Origin: an uncultured Lachnospiraceae bacterium
Lineage (GTDB): Bacteria > Bacillota > Clostridia > Lachnospirales > Lachnospiraceae
NCBI GenBank assembly: GCA_910588845.1
Contig: CAJURU010000016.1
Coordinates: 1 to 64,000 of the forward strand
Length of the DNA stretch: 64,000 nucleotides
Reading direction: 5' to 3'
In this document: positions 9,239 to 17,624 of the stretch, piece after piece
Numbering within the stretch: the stretch's first letter is position 1
Layout: every line of letters starts with the position of its first letter
The notes under the pieces: model-generated
Databases searched by the model: none
Seen by the model: the letters and a program-made list of their open reading frames with translations, nothing else
Told to the model about the DNA's origin: nothing
Made by a program: the position numbers and the translations under genes

Positions 9239-10192
9239 TTATAAATTGATTTCAGATACAATACCCTTGATTGTCTCTGCGGAATGGTGAAGCGATTCTA
9301 TTTCCTCATCACTCAGCGCAATCGGCACATGCGTCTCCACCCCGTTTGCCCCTACAATCGCCGGCATACTCAGGGCTATGCCCTCGATTCCATAATTTCC
9401 ATGCATGATGGCGGACACTGGCAGGATGGATTTCTCATCCCTGACAATGCTCTCGCAAATACGCTTCACCGACATGGCAATCCCGTAATACGTGGCGTCC
9501 TTTTTCTCAATAATTTCATAGGCGCTGTTTTTGACTTCTTCTGCAATCTCACGCATCGCCTGCGCGTGGTTGAAATGTCCGCGCATTTCACAAAAATCGT
9601 CCAGCGGTATACCCGACACATTCGTACTGCTCCAGGCTGCAATCTCACTGTCTCCATGTTCACCGATAATAAAAGAATGAAGGTTGCGGCTGTCTACGCC
9701 CAGGTGTTCGCTGAGGGCGCATTTCAGCCTCGCCGTATCAAGAACGGTACCCGATCCTATCACCCTGTTTTCCGCAAAACCACTCAGTTTCACAGCCGCA
9801 TAAGTTAGAATATCTACAGGATTAGATACAACCAGCAGAATACCTTCAAATCCCTGTTTTACAATTTGCGGGATAATATTTTTATAAACGGCAACGTTTT
9901 TATTTACCAAATCCAGCCTTGTCTCATCGGGCTTCTGATTTGCACCCGCCGTCACAATAATTATCGCCGCATCTGCAATATCCTCATAATTTCCCGCATA
10001 AATTTTCATCTGTCCGGCAAAGGGAACTCCATGGGCAATATCCATTGCCTCCCCATCCGCTTTATCAAAATCAACATCTAAGAGCACCATCTCGGAGAAC
10101 AATTTACTCTGCATTAAAGCAAACGCCGTGGCGGAACCGACAAATCCGCAGCCAATCACCGCCACTTTTCTTGGGTTCATTTTTGTTTCCAT
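9239..10192 (-). CDS. ldh: L-lactate dehydrogenase
   Basis: It reduces pyruvate to L-lactate with NADH, regenerating NAD+ in fermentation. Motifs are the Rossmann loop VAVIGCGFVGSATAFAL, the substrate-loop region ANQKPDETRLDLVNKN, VSNPVDILTYAA and the catalytic His motif IIGEHGDSEIAAWS. I choose the ATG at 10192 because AGAGGTAAAA sits just upstream; it gives 317 aa, the usual size, while the ATG at 10216 has no such site. It is a single gene with the type I toxin locus upstream. Confidence 0.95.
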   Translation of the reverse strand: METKMNPRKVAVIGCGFVGSATAFALMQSKLFSEMVLLDVDFDKADGEAMDIAHGVPFAGQMKIYAGNYEDIADAAIIIVTAGANQKPDETRLDLVNKNVAVYKNIIPQIVKQGFEGILLVVSNPVDILTYAAVKLSGFAENRVIGSGTVLDTARLKCALSEHLGVDSRNLHSFIIGEHGDSEIAAWSSTNVSGIPLDDFCEMRGHFNHAQAMREIAEEVKNSAYEIIEKKDATYYGIAMSVKRICESIVRDEKSILPVSAIMHGNYGIEGIALSMPAIVGANGVETHVPIALSDEEIESLHHSAETIKGIVSEINL

Positions 10193-10381
10193 TTTTACCT
10201 CTTTCCTATCCGCCATGCCGATACATACGCTGCATTGGCGGCGGACATATTAATTATAAAATAATTTGAACTATCTTATCTATAAAATGTCCGTCTATGT
10301 TGATTTTATACTAAATTTGACGTTACTGTTTACAGATTAATAATTTGGCAGGAATAATGTCATTTAATTATTTCAATGCAG

Positions 10382-10410
10382 TTGATTTTCAGATTCAGAA
10401 ATGTTATATT
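10382..10410 (+). promoter_or_regulatory. promoter for the candidate antitoxin RNA
   Basis: TTGATT (10382-10387) and TATATT (10405-10410) are 17 nt apart on the plus strand. Initiation would fall near 10417, with no protein frame following. Confidence 0.45.
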
Positions 10411-10416
10411 ATAAAA

Positions 10417-10500
10417 AAGGAGCAGCCGCCCACAAAGTGGTTAGCCTCATAAGTAAAGCATAAGCCTACCTAATCCGCTAAGATTACAAGGTAGGCTTAT
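10417..10500 (+). ncRNA. candidate antitoxin RNA of a type I toxin-antitoxin pair
   Basis: From the promoter at 10382-10410 a plus-strand RNA of about 85 nt would fold a small CCAC-AAA-GTGG hairpin and end in the hairpin 10461-10499. It runs convergently into the toxin mRNA and would be complementary to its 3' end, the arrangement of Fst/RNAI-RNAII and TxpA/RatA pairs. Ends are inferred, not shown. Confidence 0.4.
10461..10499. terminator. bidirectional terminator shared by toxin mRNA and antisense RNA
   Basis: TAAGCCTACCT (10461-10471) and AGGTAGGCTTA (10489-10499) form a perfect 11-bp stem with a 17-nt loop, followed on the plus strand by a T-rich run. Confidence 0.55.
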
Positions 10501-10596
10501 TTATTTATGCTTGTTGTTCCTATCTATGTAGGCAAGCAGCGCAATCAGGAAATTACCGCCTAAAAACAGCAGGCTCAAAATCTGGTATGTGTCCAT
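10501..10596 (-). CDS. 31-residue holin-like type I toxin peptide
   Basis: The peptide has a short polar start (MDTYQ), one hydrophobic membrane span (ILSLLFLGGNFLIALLAYI) and a basic tail (DRNNKHK). This is the form of Fst/TxpA/BsrG-type toxins that depolarise the membrane when their antisense RNA is missing. I choose the ATG at 10596 because GGGGAG lies 9 nt upstream; an ATG at 10605 is too close to that site. Assignment rests on shape and on the convergent antisense-RNA layout, not on an exact family match. Confidence 0.6.
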   Translation of the reverse strand: MDTYQILSLLFLGGNFLIALLAYIDRNNKHK

Positions 10597-10775
10597 CTGC
10601 ACCATCTCCCCTCTTCTGTGAAGTCAGGAAGGCTACCACCTTGTAACACGTCTACTCCATAGGCAGATTATAGCATACCTCAAGTTATCCGGCAATCTGT
10701 TTTTACGGCCCTCCAAGACACAGAAATACAATGAGCCTGCGAGTTACTTACTTCCTCCCTGATAGCTAAATATTT

Positions 10776-11033
10776 TTACAAATTGCTCTCAAAAAAAGCC
10801 TTGATTCCTTCGCAGGCAGCATCCTCGTCCGCGCCTTCCACCTCTACGGTTACCGTGTCCCCACATTTTACGCCAAGCCCCATAATTGCCATCAATTTGG
10901 TGGCGGCGGCAGATTTGCTATCCTTTACAATGCGGATTTCACTCTGATACTTTTTCGCTTCCCTGACAAGAAGCCCTGCCGGTCTTGCGTGGATTCCCAC
11001 TTCATCCTTAATTACATAATCAAATTTCTGCAT
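10776..11033 (-). CDS. ptsH: phosphocarrier protein HPr, without Ser46
   Basis: HPr passes phosphate from enzyme I to the sugar-specific PTS enzymes. The active-site motif GIHARPAG places the phosphorylated histidine at residue 15, and the 85-residue length is normal. The second regulatory region reads AAATKLMAIMGLGV, so the position equal to Ser46 of Gram-positive HPr is a lysine. HPr kinase could not phosphorylate it there. It follows ptsI by 25 nt, the reverse of the usual ptsH-ptsI order, and has its own ribosome binding site (AAGGAGG). Confidence 0.93.
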   Translation of the reverse strand: MQKFDYVIKDEVGIHARPAGLLVREAKKYQSEIRIVKDSKSAAATKLMAIMGLGVKCGDTVTVEVEGADEDAACEGIKAFFESNL

Positions 11034-11058
11034 TACTTTTTCCTCCTTTAAAATGAAA

Positions 11059-12678
11059 TTATTTTATTTCCCGAATGCGTTTCCGCAATGGTAGCACCAT
11101 CGAGGGAGAGACGGATAATTCGTCAATTCCCATTTTAACAAATTCTTCTGTAAGCTCCAGGTCTGCGCCTAATTCCCCGCATATTCCCGCCCATTTTCCA
11201 TGTTTGTGGGCGTTGTCGGTAATCATCTGAATCATCGCCAGAATCGCTTCATGATGCGGATTATAGAAATCATCCAGCTTTTCGTTCTGCCTGTCGATAG
11301 CAAGCGTATACTGCGTGAGATCATTGGTGCCCACGCTGAAGAAATCAACCATCTGCGCCAGCTTATCGCTGATCATTACCGCCGCCGGGGTCTCAATCAT
11401 AATGCCCTGTTCCGGGTTCTTGAAAGTAATTTGTTCCTTTGCTAATTCTTCCTTGACTTCCTCGACGATCGCATAAATCTTTTCCACTTCTTCCACAGAG
11501 GTTATCATCGGATACATAATCGAAAGATTTCCGTATACGGTTGCCCGGAACAATGCGCGTAGCTGCGTCTTAAAGATAGCGGGCTGTTTGAGGCAGATGC
11601 GGATAGCACGGTAACCCATGGCGGGATTATCCTCTTTTCCCAGGTTGAAATAATCCACCTGCTTATCCGCCCCGATATCCAAGGTACGGATGATAACTTT
11701 TTTCTCACCCATAGTCTGTAAAACCTGCCGATACGCCTGGAACTGCTCTTCTTCGGTCGGGAAATCATCTCTGCCCAGATAGAGAAATTCGCTGCGGAAA
11801 AGCCCTACGCCGCCCGCATCGTTTTCCAGCGCGTAACCGACGTCTCCGATACCGCCAATATTGGCGTAAACATTGATTTTTTTACCGCTTTGCGTTACAT
11901 TCTCTTTCCCTCTTAGTTCCTGTAATAGCTGTAATTTTTCCTGTTCTTTCTTAATTTTGCGCTCCGCCTCTTCACAGACGAACTCATTCGGCTCAAAGAC
12001 GACCTCTCCCTGAACGCCGTCCACGACAGCCTTCATCCCCGACTGTATTTTATCCAAATCCAAGGGTACGCCGATCAACGCTGGAATGTTCATCATCCGC
12101 GCCAATATGGACGTATGGGAATTGGCGGAACCATGAACCGTAACGAACGCCAGAATCTTTTTCTTATCCATCTGTACCGTCTCGCTGGGGCTCAAATCGT
12201 CCGCCACGATAATGGACGGCTCTTTGAAATTCAGTCCGGCTTCCTGATTTCCGCTGACACACTGCACCAGGCGGTTAGAAATATCCTTGACGTCCGCGGC
12301 GCGGGCTTTCATATAATCGTCGTCCATTCCGGCAAACATCTCTGAAAAATTATCCCCTGTCACTGCCACGGCATATTCGGCATTTACCTGCTCCGCGCGA
12401 ATCATATTGTAAATGGCGTCCAAATAATCCTCGTCTTCCAACATCATCTGGTGCACTTCAAAAATTGCCGCGCTGGTCTCGCCCACCTCAACAACCGCTT
12501 TTTCATACAACGCCTGCAACTGTTCCTGGGCCATTTTCACTCCCTGTTCGACCCTTGCAACTTCTTCCCCTGGATTGTCTACCTTCCTGCGCTTTACTTT
12601 TTGGTCTTCATTTTTCAACACCACTACCGGGCCAACCGCGATACCTTTATACACTGCTTTCCCATAAAATTTCACCAT
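11059..12678 (-). CDS. ptsI: PTS enzyme I (PEP-protein phosphotransferase)
   Basis: It autophosphorylates from PEP and phosphorylates HPr. Domains in order: helical HPr-binding and phosphohistidine domain with the swivelling-loop motif VTVHGSANSHTSILARMMN (active His within SANSHTS), then a PEP-binding TIM barrel with VGLFRSEFLYL, IIRTLDIGADKQ, PAMGYRAIR, GIMIETPAA, FFSVGTNDLTQY and GICGELGAD. The length of 539 aa is slightly short of 570 but domain-complete. It lies 19 nt after malQ and before ptsH, so the three probably form one operon coupling PTS phosphate flow with maltodextrin use. Confidence 0.97.
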   Translation of the reverse strand: MVKFYGKAVYKGIAVGPVVVLKNEDQKVKRRKVDNPGEEVARVEQGVKMAQEQLQALYEKAVVEVGETSAAIFEVHQMMLEDEDYLDAIYNMIRAEQVNAEYAVAVTGDNFSEMFAGMDDDYMKARAADVKDISNRLVQCVSGNQEAGLNFKEPSIIVADDLSPSETVQMDKKKILAFVTVHGSANSHTSILARMMNIPALIGVPLDLDKIQSGMKAVVDGVQGEVVFEPNEFVCEEAERKIKKEQEKLQLLQELRGKENVTQSGKKINVYANIGGIGDVGYALENDAGGVGLFRSEFLYLGRDDFPTEEEQFQAYRQVLQTMGEKKVIIRTLDIGADKQVDYFNLGKEDNPAMGYRAIRICLKQPAIFKTQLRALFRATVYGNLSIMYPMITSVEEVEKIYAIVEEVKEELAKEQITFKNPEQGIMIETPAAVMISDKLAQMVDFFSVGTNDLTQYTLAIDRQNEKLDDFYNPHHEAILAMIQMITDNAHKHGKWAGICGELGADLELTEEFVKMGIDELSVSPSMVLPLRKRIREIK

Positions 12679-12697
12679 ATCCCGCCACCTCCGTTAC

Positions 12698-14200
12698 TTA
12701 TCCTTGAACCTCTCTCCCATACCGTTTTACTGCTGCATAAATGGTCTCTGCCAATTCTTCGGTCAATTCTTTCTTCTTTACCCGCCATCGCCAATTCTCC
12801 CCAGTGGTCGACGGCACATTGATCCTCGCGCGGTTATCATACCCCAGCCAGTCCTGCAACGGTATCACACACAACTTGGAAACGCTGGCCATCGCCGTAC
12901 ATACCAGCGGCAAATACATCTTTTCATCCTTGCTCTTAAAATCACATAGATATTCCCGAACCATCTGCCGTTCTTTGGCTTTCAGCCCTTCGCAAAACCA
13001 TCCGCTAATCGTCTCATTGTCGTGTGTCCCGGTGTATACCACGCTGTTTCTTTGATAATTGTACGGCAGATAATCATTGGCGCTTCCCGAATCCCTGGAA
13101 TCAAAGGCAAATTCCAACACTTTCATACCTGGATATCCGCTGTCCGCTACCAGCTTTCGCACAGAATCTGTCACATAGCCCAAATCCTCGGCAATAATTT
13201 CCCGCTCGCCAAACACCTGCCGCACCTTCTCAAACAAAGCAATGCCCGGCCCTTTTTGCCATTTTCCTTCTCTGGCATCCACCGCGCCATTCGGTATCGC
13301 ATAATATTCGTCAAACCCGCGAAAATGGTCGATACGCACCACATCATACATACGGAAACAAAACCGAAGCCGCCGCATCCACCAGGTAAATCCGCTGGCG
13401 CGGTGGTAATCCCAATCGTAAAGCGGGTTCCCCCACAATTGTCCGACCGCCGAGAACCCGTCCGGCGGACAACCGGCGACTGCTTTTGGCCTTGCATGTT
13501 CATCAAATTGAAATAACTCTTTGCCCGCCCAGGCGTCGGCGCTGTCCATAGACACATAAATCGGAATATCACCGATTATCTCCACACCCTGACTGTTTGC
13601 ATAATTCTTTAATTCCAACCACTGACGATAGAACTCAAACTGCAAAAATTCATAATAGCAAATCTCTTGCGCAAGTTCATTCGCTTTATCTTTCAAAACC
13701 TCTTCTTTTCTGTATTTTACATCTTCTTCCCACAAAGTCCAAGGTTTTCCCTCATTTTCATCTTTCAGGGCCATGAATAGCGCAAAGTCTCCCAGCCAAT
13801 CCTTCTCTTCTTCCTGAAATTTGCGGAATTGCGGATCATCCTCAATCCCACTCTTTTGAAAAGCTTTCCGTAACAGCACAGATCTGTTTTCATACAACAA
13901 ACCGTAATCAACATACCGCTCATCCGCTCCCCAATCGACGCTCTCGCATTCCTCCTCTGTCAGCCATCCATAAGAAATCAACTTTTCCAGGCTGATATAG
14001 TATGGGTTGCCGGCAAAAGACGAAAATGACTGGTAAGGAGAATCCCCATATCCGATGGGGCCAAGCGGAAGAATCTGCCAACAGCTTTGCCCCGCCTCTT
14101 TCAAAAAATCCACCCACTCATACGCCTCTTGGGAAAAGCAGCCGATCCCATAAGCAGACGGCAGGCTGCTAATCGGGAGTAAAATTCCACTTTTTCTCAT
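12698..14200 (-). CDS. malQ: 4-alpha-glucanotransferase (amylomaltase)
   Basis: A GH77 enzyme that rearranges alpha-1,4-glucans and releases glucose from maltodextrins in the cytoplasm. The N-terminal signature is GILLPISSLPSAYGIGCFS; active-site stretches are VVRIDHFRGFDEYYAIP (nucleophile Asp), IIAEDLGYV (acid/base Glu) and VVYTGTHDNETISGW. Length 500 aa is typical for the bacterial form. Its start overlaps the stop of the upstream nuclease-like remnant (ATGA) and ptsI follows closely. Confidence 0.96.
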   Translation of the reverse strand: MRKSGILLPISSLPSAYGIGCFSQEAYEWVDFLKEAGQSCWQILPLGPIGYGDSPYQSFSSFAGNPYYISLEKLISYGWLTEEECESVDWGADERYVDYGLLYENRSVLLRKAFQKSGIEDDPQFRKFQEEEKDWLGDFALFMALKDENEGKPWTLWEEDVKYRKEEVLKDKANELAQEICYYEFLQFEFYRQWLELKNYANSQGVEIIGDIPIYVSMDSADAWAGKELFQFDEHARPKAVAGCPPDGFSAVGQLWGNPLYDWDYHRASGFTWWMRRLRFCFRMYDVVRIDHFRGFDEYYAIPNGAVDAREGKWQKGPGIALFEKVRQVFGEREIIAEDLGYVTDSVRKLVADSGYPGMKVLEFAFDSRDSGSANDYLPYNYQRNSVVYTGTHDNETISGWFCEGLKAKERQMVREYLCDFKSKDEKMYLPLVCTAMASVSKLCVIPLQDWLGYDNRARINVPSTTGENWRWRVKKKELTEELAETIYAAVKRYGREVQG

Positions 14201-14751
14201 GCTTCTTCCTCATTTCTCAAAATTTCCGCTAATATTGCAAAATGATCTGAAATCACCGGCTCCTTCTGGCCGGAAAGTACGACTCGCGAAGAGACGACGT
14301 TCGCCGGATAGTTCGCCCAAATATAGTCGATACATAACCCTTTTTCTGCTTCCTCGCTCCATCCGTCAATTTTTCCCGGAACGGTTATCTCATGTCCGTC
14401 GTGTCCGGCAAGCTGCCAGGTGTCCAGCCATCCATAGCTTTTCACATAATCGTAGCCTGTATTCCTCTCATCTGCCGGACTGTTAAAATCGCCCAGCAGA
14501 AAAATGTTTCCTTTCTTTTCGGACAGCGCCTTTTGAAGCAAATCCATCTGACTGGCAAACGGTTCTTCCTCATCCCCCCACCAGCCCAGATGCGTACAGA
14601 CAAAACAAACCTTTTGCGCTCCGACACAAACGTCCGCCGCAATTGCTTTTCTCGTCTTCCAGTTCTGATAATCGCGGGAATTGGAAAGATAATACGATTG
14701 CACATGTTCGATGGGGAACTTGCCTTTTTTTCTGGAGACAATGCGCGGCAT
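14197..14751 (-). pseudogene. endonuclease/exonuclease/phosphatase family, N-terminal half missing
   Basis: The 184 residues contain only the second half of the EEP fold: VQSYYLSNSRDYQNWKTRKA, VCFVCTHLGWWG, the catalytic IFLLGDFNSPADERNTGYD, and the final IDYIWAN...VISDHFAILAEI with the catalytic SDH. The first half, with the LMTFNV-type start and metal-binding Glu, is absent. No ribosome binding site precedes the apparent start. Upstream the sequence runs straight into a truncated LacI gene on the other strand. Complete relatives are about 270-350 aa. Confidence 0.75.
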
Positions 14752-15523
14752 CAGTCAATTCTGCAATCAGAAACAATATTTTACCACGCTTATCACCGGC
14801 GCCTCCACCGATGAAATACTGCAATGTATGCGGCAGATGATAAAAGAGGAACGATTAGACGGTATTATCCTGCTCTACTCCTCCCGTCAGGACCCCATTG
14901 TCGACTATCTCTATGGGGAAGGAATACAATTTGTGATTATCGGGAAAGCTGACAAATATATTCAAGATACTATCTACATTGATAACGACAATATACAGGC
15001 CGCCAGAGACGCCACGTCCTATCTGATTTCCCTGGGCCACGAGCGCATCGCTTACCTCGGCTGCGACAGCGCCCGTATTTTTTCCGCCGACCGGAAATCG
15101 GGATATATCCTGGCGCTAGCCGAACAGAACATCCCTTTCCGCCCCGAATATTATATTGAAATTCCTTTCATCCCTTATGAAGACCCGGAGGAAATAAAAA
15201 AAACGCTCTCCATGAAAGAACGTCCAACTGCTTTTATTGCAAACGATGATATTCACGCGCTGGTGCTGGCACATACCGCATCGCAGATGAACCTGCGGAT
15301 TCCCGAGGATTTGTCGATTGTATCTTTCAACAATTCTATTGCTGCGAGGCTGACTTCCCCGCCGCTGACCTCCATTGACATCAATTCCCGTCAGCTTGGC
15401 ATTGAAGCCGCCTCGCAGATAATTAACCATATTGAGGACCCATCGCTGCTGCCAACCAAGATTATTGTCCCGCATCATTTGGTGGAACGCAAAAGCTGTG
15501 CGGCGCCCGCAAAATCGAGGTAA
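14711..15523 (+). pseudogene. LacI family regulator lacking its DNA-binding domain
   Basis: The frame holds a periplasmic-binding-protein-like sugar sensor (FFLETMRGISQFCNQ, DGIILLYSS, YLISLGHERIAYLG, AFIANDDIHALVLAH, DLSIVSFNNSIAARLTSPPLTSIDINSRQLGIEAA) and the normal C-terminus. The roughly 60-residue N-terminal helix-turn-helix and hinge are missing, and sequence upstream is the other gene's remnant. Without the DNA-binding head it cannot act as a repressor. The two genes were probably divergent neighbours that lost their shared 5' region in one deletion. Confidence 0.8.
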
Positions 15524-15531
15524 CAATCAAT

Positions 15532-15813
15532 ATGAAAACTTATGAATATGAATCGAAAATTTATAATGCCGGGCAAAAAGGCGGCGCCTATGTCGTCTTC
15601 CCCTATGATATTCGCAAAGAATTTGGCAGGGGAAGAGTAAAAGTGCACGCCACTTTTGACGGCGAACCCTATGACGGCAGCATTGTCAATATGGGCGTCA
15701 AAAACGCAGACGGCAGCGTATGTTACATTATCGGCCTGCGCAAAGACATCCGCGCAAAGATAGGGAAACAGACGGGGGATGTGGTCGCGGTTACTATCCG
15801 GGAACGGGAATAG
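15532..15813 (+). CDS. DUF1905 domain protein
   Basis: The 93-residue protein matches the small beta-barrel DUF1905 family: AGQKGGAYVVFPYDIRKEFG, RVKVHATFDGEPYDGSIVNMG and the conserved ending GLRKDIRAKIGKQTGDVVAVTI. Function is not established. It starts 8 nt after the LacI remnant and was probably in its operon. Confidence 0.85.
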   Translation: MKTYEYESKIYNAGQKGGAYVVFPYDIRKEFGRGRVKVHATFDGEPYDGSIVNMGVKNADGSVCYIIGLRKDIRAKIGKQTGDVVAVTIRERE

Positions 15814-15915
15814 CGAACTGCCTTTCCATTTCTGCTAATATATCATAAAAGCATCCTCGCTGGGATTTATCACCCCTTGCAGATAGCTTTCTTCATTCTG
15901 CAAAAAAATTTGTGT

Positions 15916-15940
15916 CCCCCTCGAGACCCGCAACAGGGGG
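15916..15940 (+). promoter_or_regulatory. hairpin that pairs the ribosome binding site of the next small ORF
   Basis: CCCCCT (15916-15921) pairs with AGGGGG (15935-15940); the latter is part of the strong site AGGGGGAGGTG that precedes the ATG at 15951. The stem would hide the site in the mRNA. Confidence 0.5.
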
Positions 15941-15950
15941 AGGTGTTCAC

Positions 15951-16052
15951 ATGGAACTTTTGCATCTCTTTCGCCTAATGGCATTATGGCATATGCAGAA
16001 AAGTTATTCAATATGCTTTTATTTTAAGTTTCCCCATTTTGTATATGTATAG
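15951..16052 (+). CDS. 33-residue peptide ORF, unknown
   Basis: ATG at 15951 is preceded by GGGGGAGGTG, a strong ribosome binding site, giving MELLHLFRLMALWHMQK and a hydrophobic, aromatic tail (SICFYFKFPHFVYV). The last 25 bases form the left arm of a perfect 31-bp inverted repeat. Hidden ribosome binding site plus short hydrophobic product resembles type I toxin genes, but I recognise no family. The remaining sequence of the 15814-16137 gap shows nothing else. Confidence 0.35.
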   Translation: MELLHLFRLMALWHMQKSYSICFYFKFPHFVYV

Positions 16053-16095
16053 TACCAAAAGGTCTTGGTACTATACATATACAAAATGGGGAAAC
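16028..16095. repeat. perfect 31-bp inverted repeat with 6-nt loop
   Basis: Bases 16028-16058 are the exact reverse complement of 16065-16095; the loop is AAGGTC. Arms start GTTTCCCCATTTTG. No T-run follows on the plus strand, so it is not an ordinary terminator. Confidence 0.8.
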
Positions 16096-16137
16096 GCAAA
16101 GCTTTTATTCAAAAATTTTATCCTTATGTGGTATCAG

Positions 16138-16668
16138 TCAATAAAGATTTATCAAATATATATATGCTTCCTCATCATCAAAAATAAAACTCCTGCAATA
16201 ATTTCCACCGTTTTTCTCAATTGTTTTTATTGAAGCAGCATTGTCCTTCTCAACCGATAATTGCAACTGTTTCAGACCGTGTTTTCTCGCAGCCAAACAT
16301 ATTTGCCTTAATATTTCACCGGCATACCCTTTTCTTCTTTCTGACGGTCTTACACTATATCCACAATTACCAAAATCTTTCAGGAAATCATTTAATTGAT
16401 ACCTCAAATCAACAATGCCAACAATTTTATTATCCGACACCCTTACTGCAAAAAATGTATCGGTTAAAACCCAATTAGGGTCTACAGTCTCGGGATTTGC
16501 ATTGGCAATGACTTTCTCTAACCATTCTTCATAAGAAGTAATCTTATCAAATAGTTCACTCCCATTGATTACCTGTTCTCCAAAATCAAAATGTTCCTGC
16601 CGGTATTCAAGCGCTTCATCCTTTAACCCTAAAGTTGGCTTTACAAGCCGTATTTTTTCATATACCAT
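16138..16668 (-). CDS. GNAT family N-acetyltransferase
   Basis: The protein reads RLVKPTLGLKDEALEYRQEH, TDTFFAVRVSDNKIVGIVDLRYQLN, GYSVRPSERRKGYAGEILRQIC (acetyl-CoA loop RRKGYA) and SVEKDNAASIKTIEKNGG. This is a full GNAT fold of the predicted-acetyltransferase type; substrate unknown. GGAGG precedes a double ATG (16671/16668); I use the second for better spacing. Confidence 0.88.
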   Translation of the reverse strand: MVYEKIRLVKPTLGLKDEALEYRQEHFDFGEQVINGSELFDKITSYEEWLEKVIANANPETVDPNWVLTDTFFAVRVSDNKIVGIVDLRYQLNDFLKDFGNCGYSVRPSERRKGYAGEILRQICLAARKHGLKQLQLSVEKDNAASIKTIEKNGGNYCRSFIFDDEEAYIYLINLY

Positions 16669-16736
16669 CATCCATTCCTCCATTTTATAAATTATAAGAT
16701 TTGATTAACATAGGGTACTTTATAGTAATTTCTTTT

Positions 16737-17615
16737 TCAAACCATGATTTCCATACCATCATAAGCAAATAAAATATTATCAAGTTCTTTTTCAAGTTCC
16801 TTGTAATAGCCATATGATTTTCCCCATATTTCATCAATATGTGTAACTATAATCTTCTTGATTCTATAATAGTTTTTCAGTTCTATAACCTCATCCAAAG
16901 TGAATATTTCATCTTTCAAAGGCGTATCCATAAGCTTCGTTCCATCATTTAATATTCCATCATCAGAAACCATGCTTATAATCAAAATATCTGCATCAAA
17001 ATATAAGTCATTATGAGCAAAAGGTTTCGGATTGCAACAGGCATAGATAACCTTTTTTTCATGCTCTTTCAGAACATAAAAAGTGATATTTCGGCTTGGG
17101 TTATTGTTGATTAAGTCTATGTCAATATTATCTATTTTTATATGCGGTGTTTCATTAACAGAAATACAATGAAGAACGTCACCATAATATTTAAAGCAGT
17201 CACGGTTCATTTGGTTTATATCTCTAATGACCTCTGGAAGAGCATAAAAGCCAATAGGCATACTCGTTCCTTTAATAAAGTCACAGCCTATCTTTTCAAC
17301 AATCCGAATACCCCTGACATGGTCTGGGTCACTATGGGAAATGGAAAGGTGCTTCACTTCCGATATTTTTTGTCTGTTGCAGGCTACCGCAATATCTTCG
17401 GGTGTGTCTATCAACATTTTTATATCGTCAATATACAGGCTTGGTCCTAACCGTTCATACCTGCCGCCTTTTCGTCTGGCTTCTTCACAAATTTTACATT
17501 TACAAAATGAACTCGGAATAATTGACATGCCGCCACTACCAATAATTTTCAATTTCAAATCTTTCACACCACCTTTCGCATGAATCGCAAGGAATAATAA
17601 TGCGTTTTTATTCAT
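16737..17615 (-). CDS. MBL-fold metallo-hydrolase, PhnP-like
   Basis: An N-terminal cysteine knuckle (CKCKICEEARRKGG) as in PhnP/lipoate-type MBL proteins precedes the metallo-beta-lactamase motif ISHSDPDHVRGI (the canonical HxHxDH is altered to HSDPDH), then DVLHCISVNETPH, IYACCNPKPF and IIVTHIDEIWG. The family hydrolyses cyclic or phosphodiester substrates; this one's substrate is unknown. Residues 1-17 may not be translated: a GTG/TTG start after GAAAGGTGG is possible. The TetR gene upstream is only 9 nt away, so the two are likely one operon. Confidence 0.75.
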   Translation of the reverse strand: MNKNALLFLAIHAKGGVKDLKLKIIGSGGMSIIPSSFCKCKICEEARRKGGRYERLGPSLYIDDIKMLIDTPEDIAVACNRQKISEVKHLSISHSDPDHVRGIRIVEKIGCDFIKGTSMPIGFYALPEVIRDINQMNRDCFKYYGDVLHCISVNETPHIKIDNIDIDLINNNPSRNITFYVLKEHEKKVIYACCNPKPFAHNDLYFDADILIISMVSDDGILNDGTKLMDTPLKDEIFTLDEVIELKNYYRIKKIIVTHIDEIWGKSYGYYKELEKELDNILFAYDGMEIMV

Positions 17616-17624
17616 GTTAAATAT

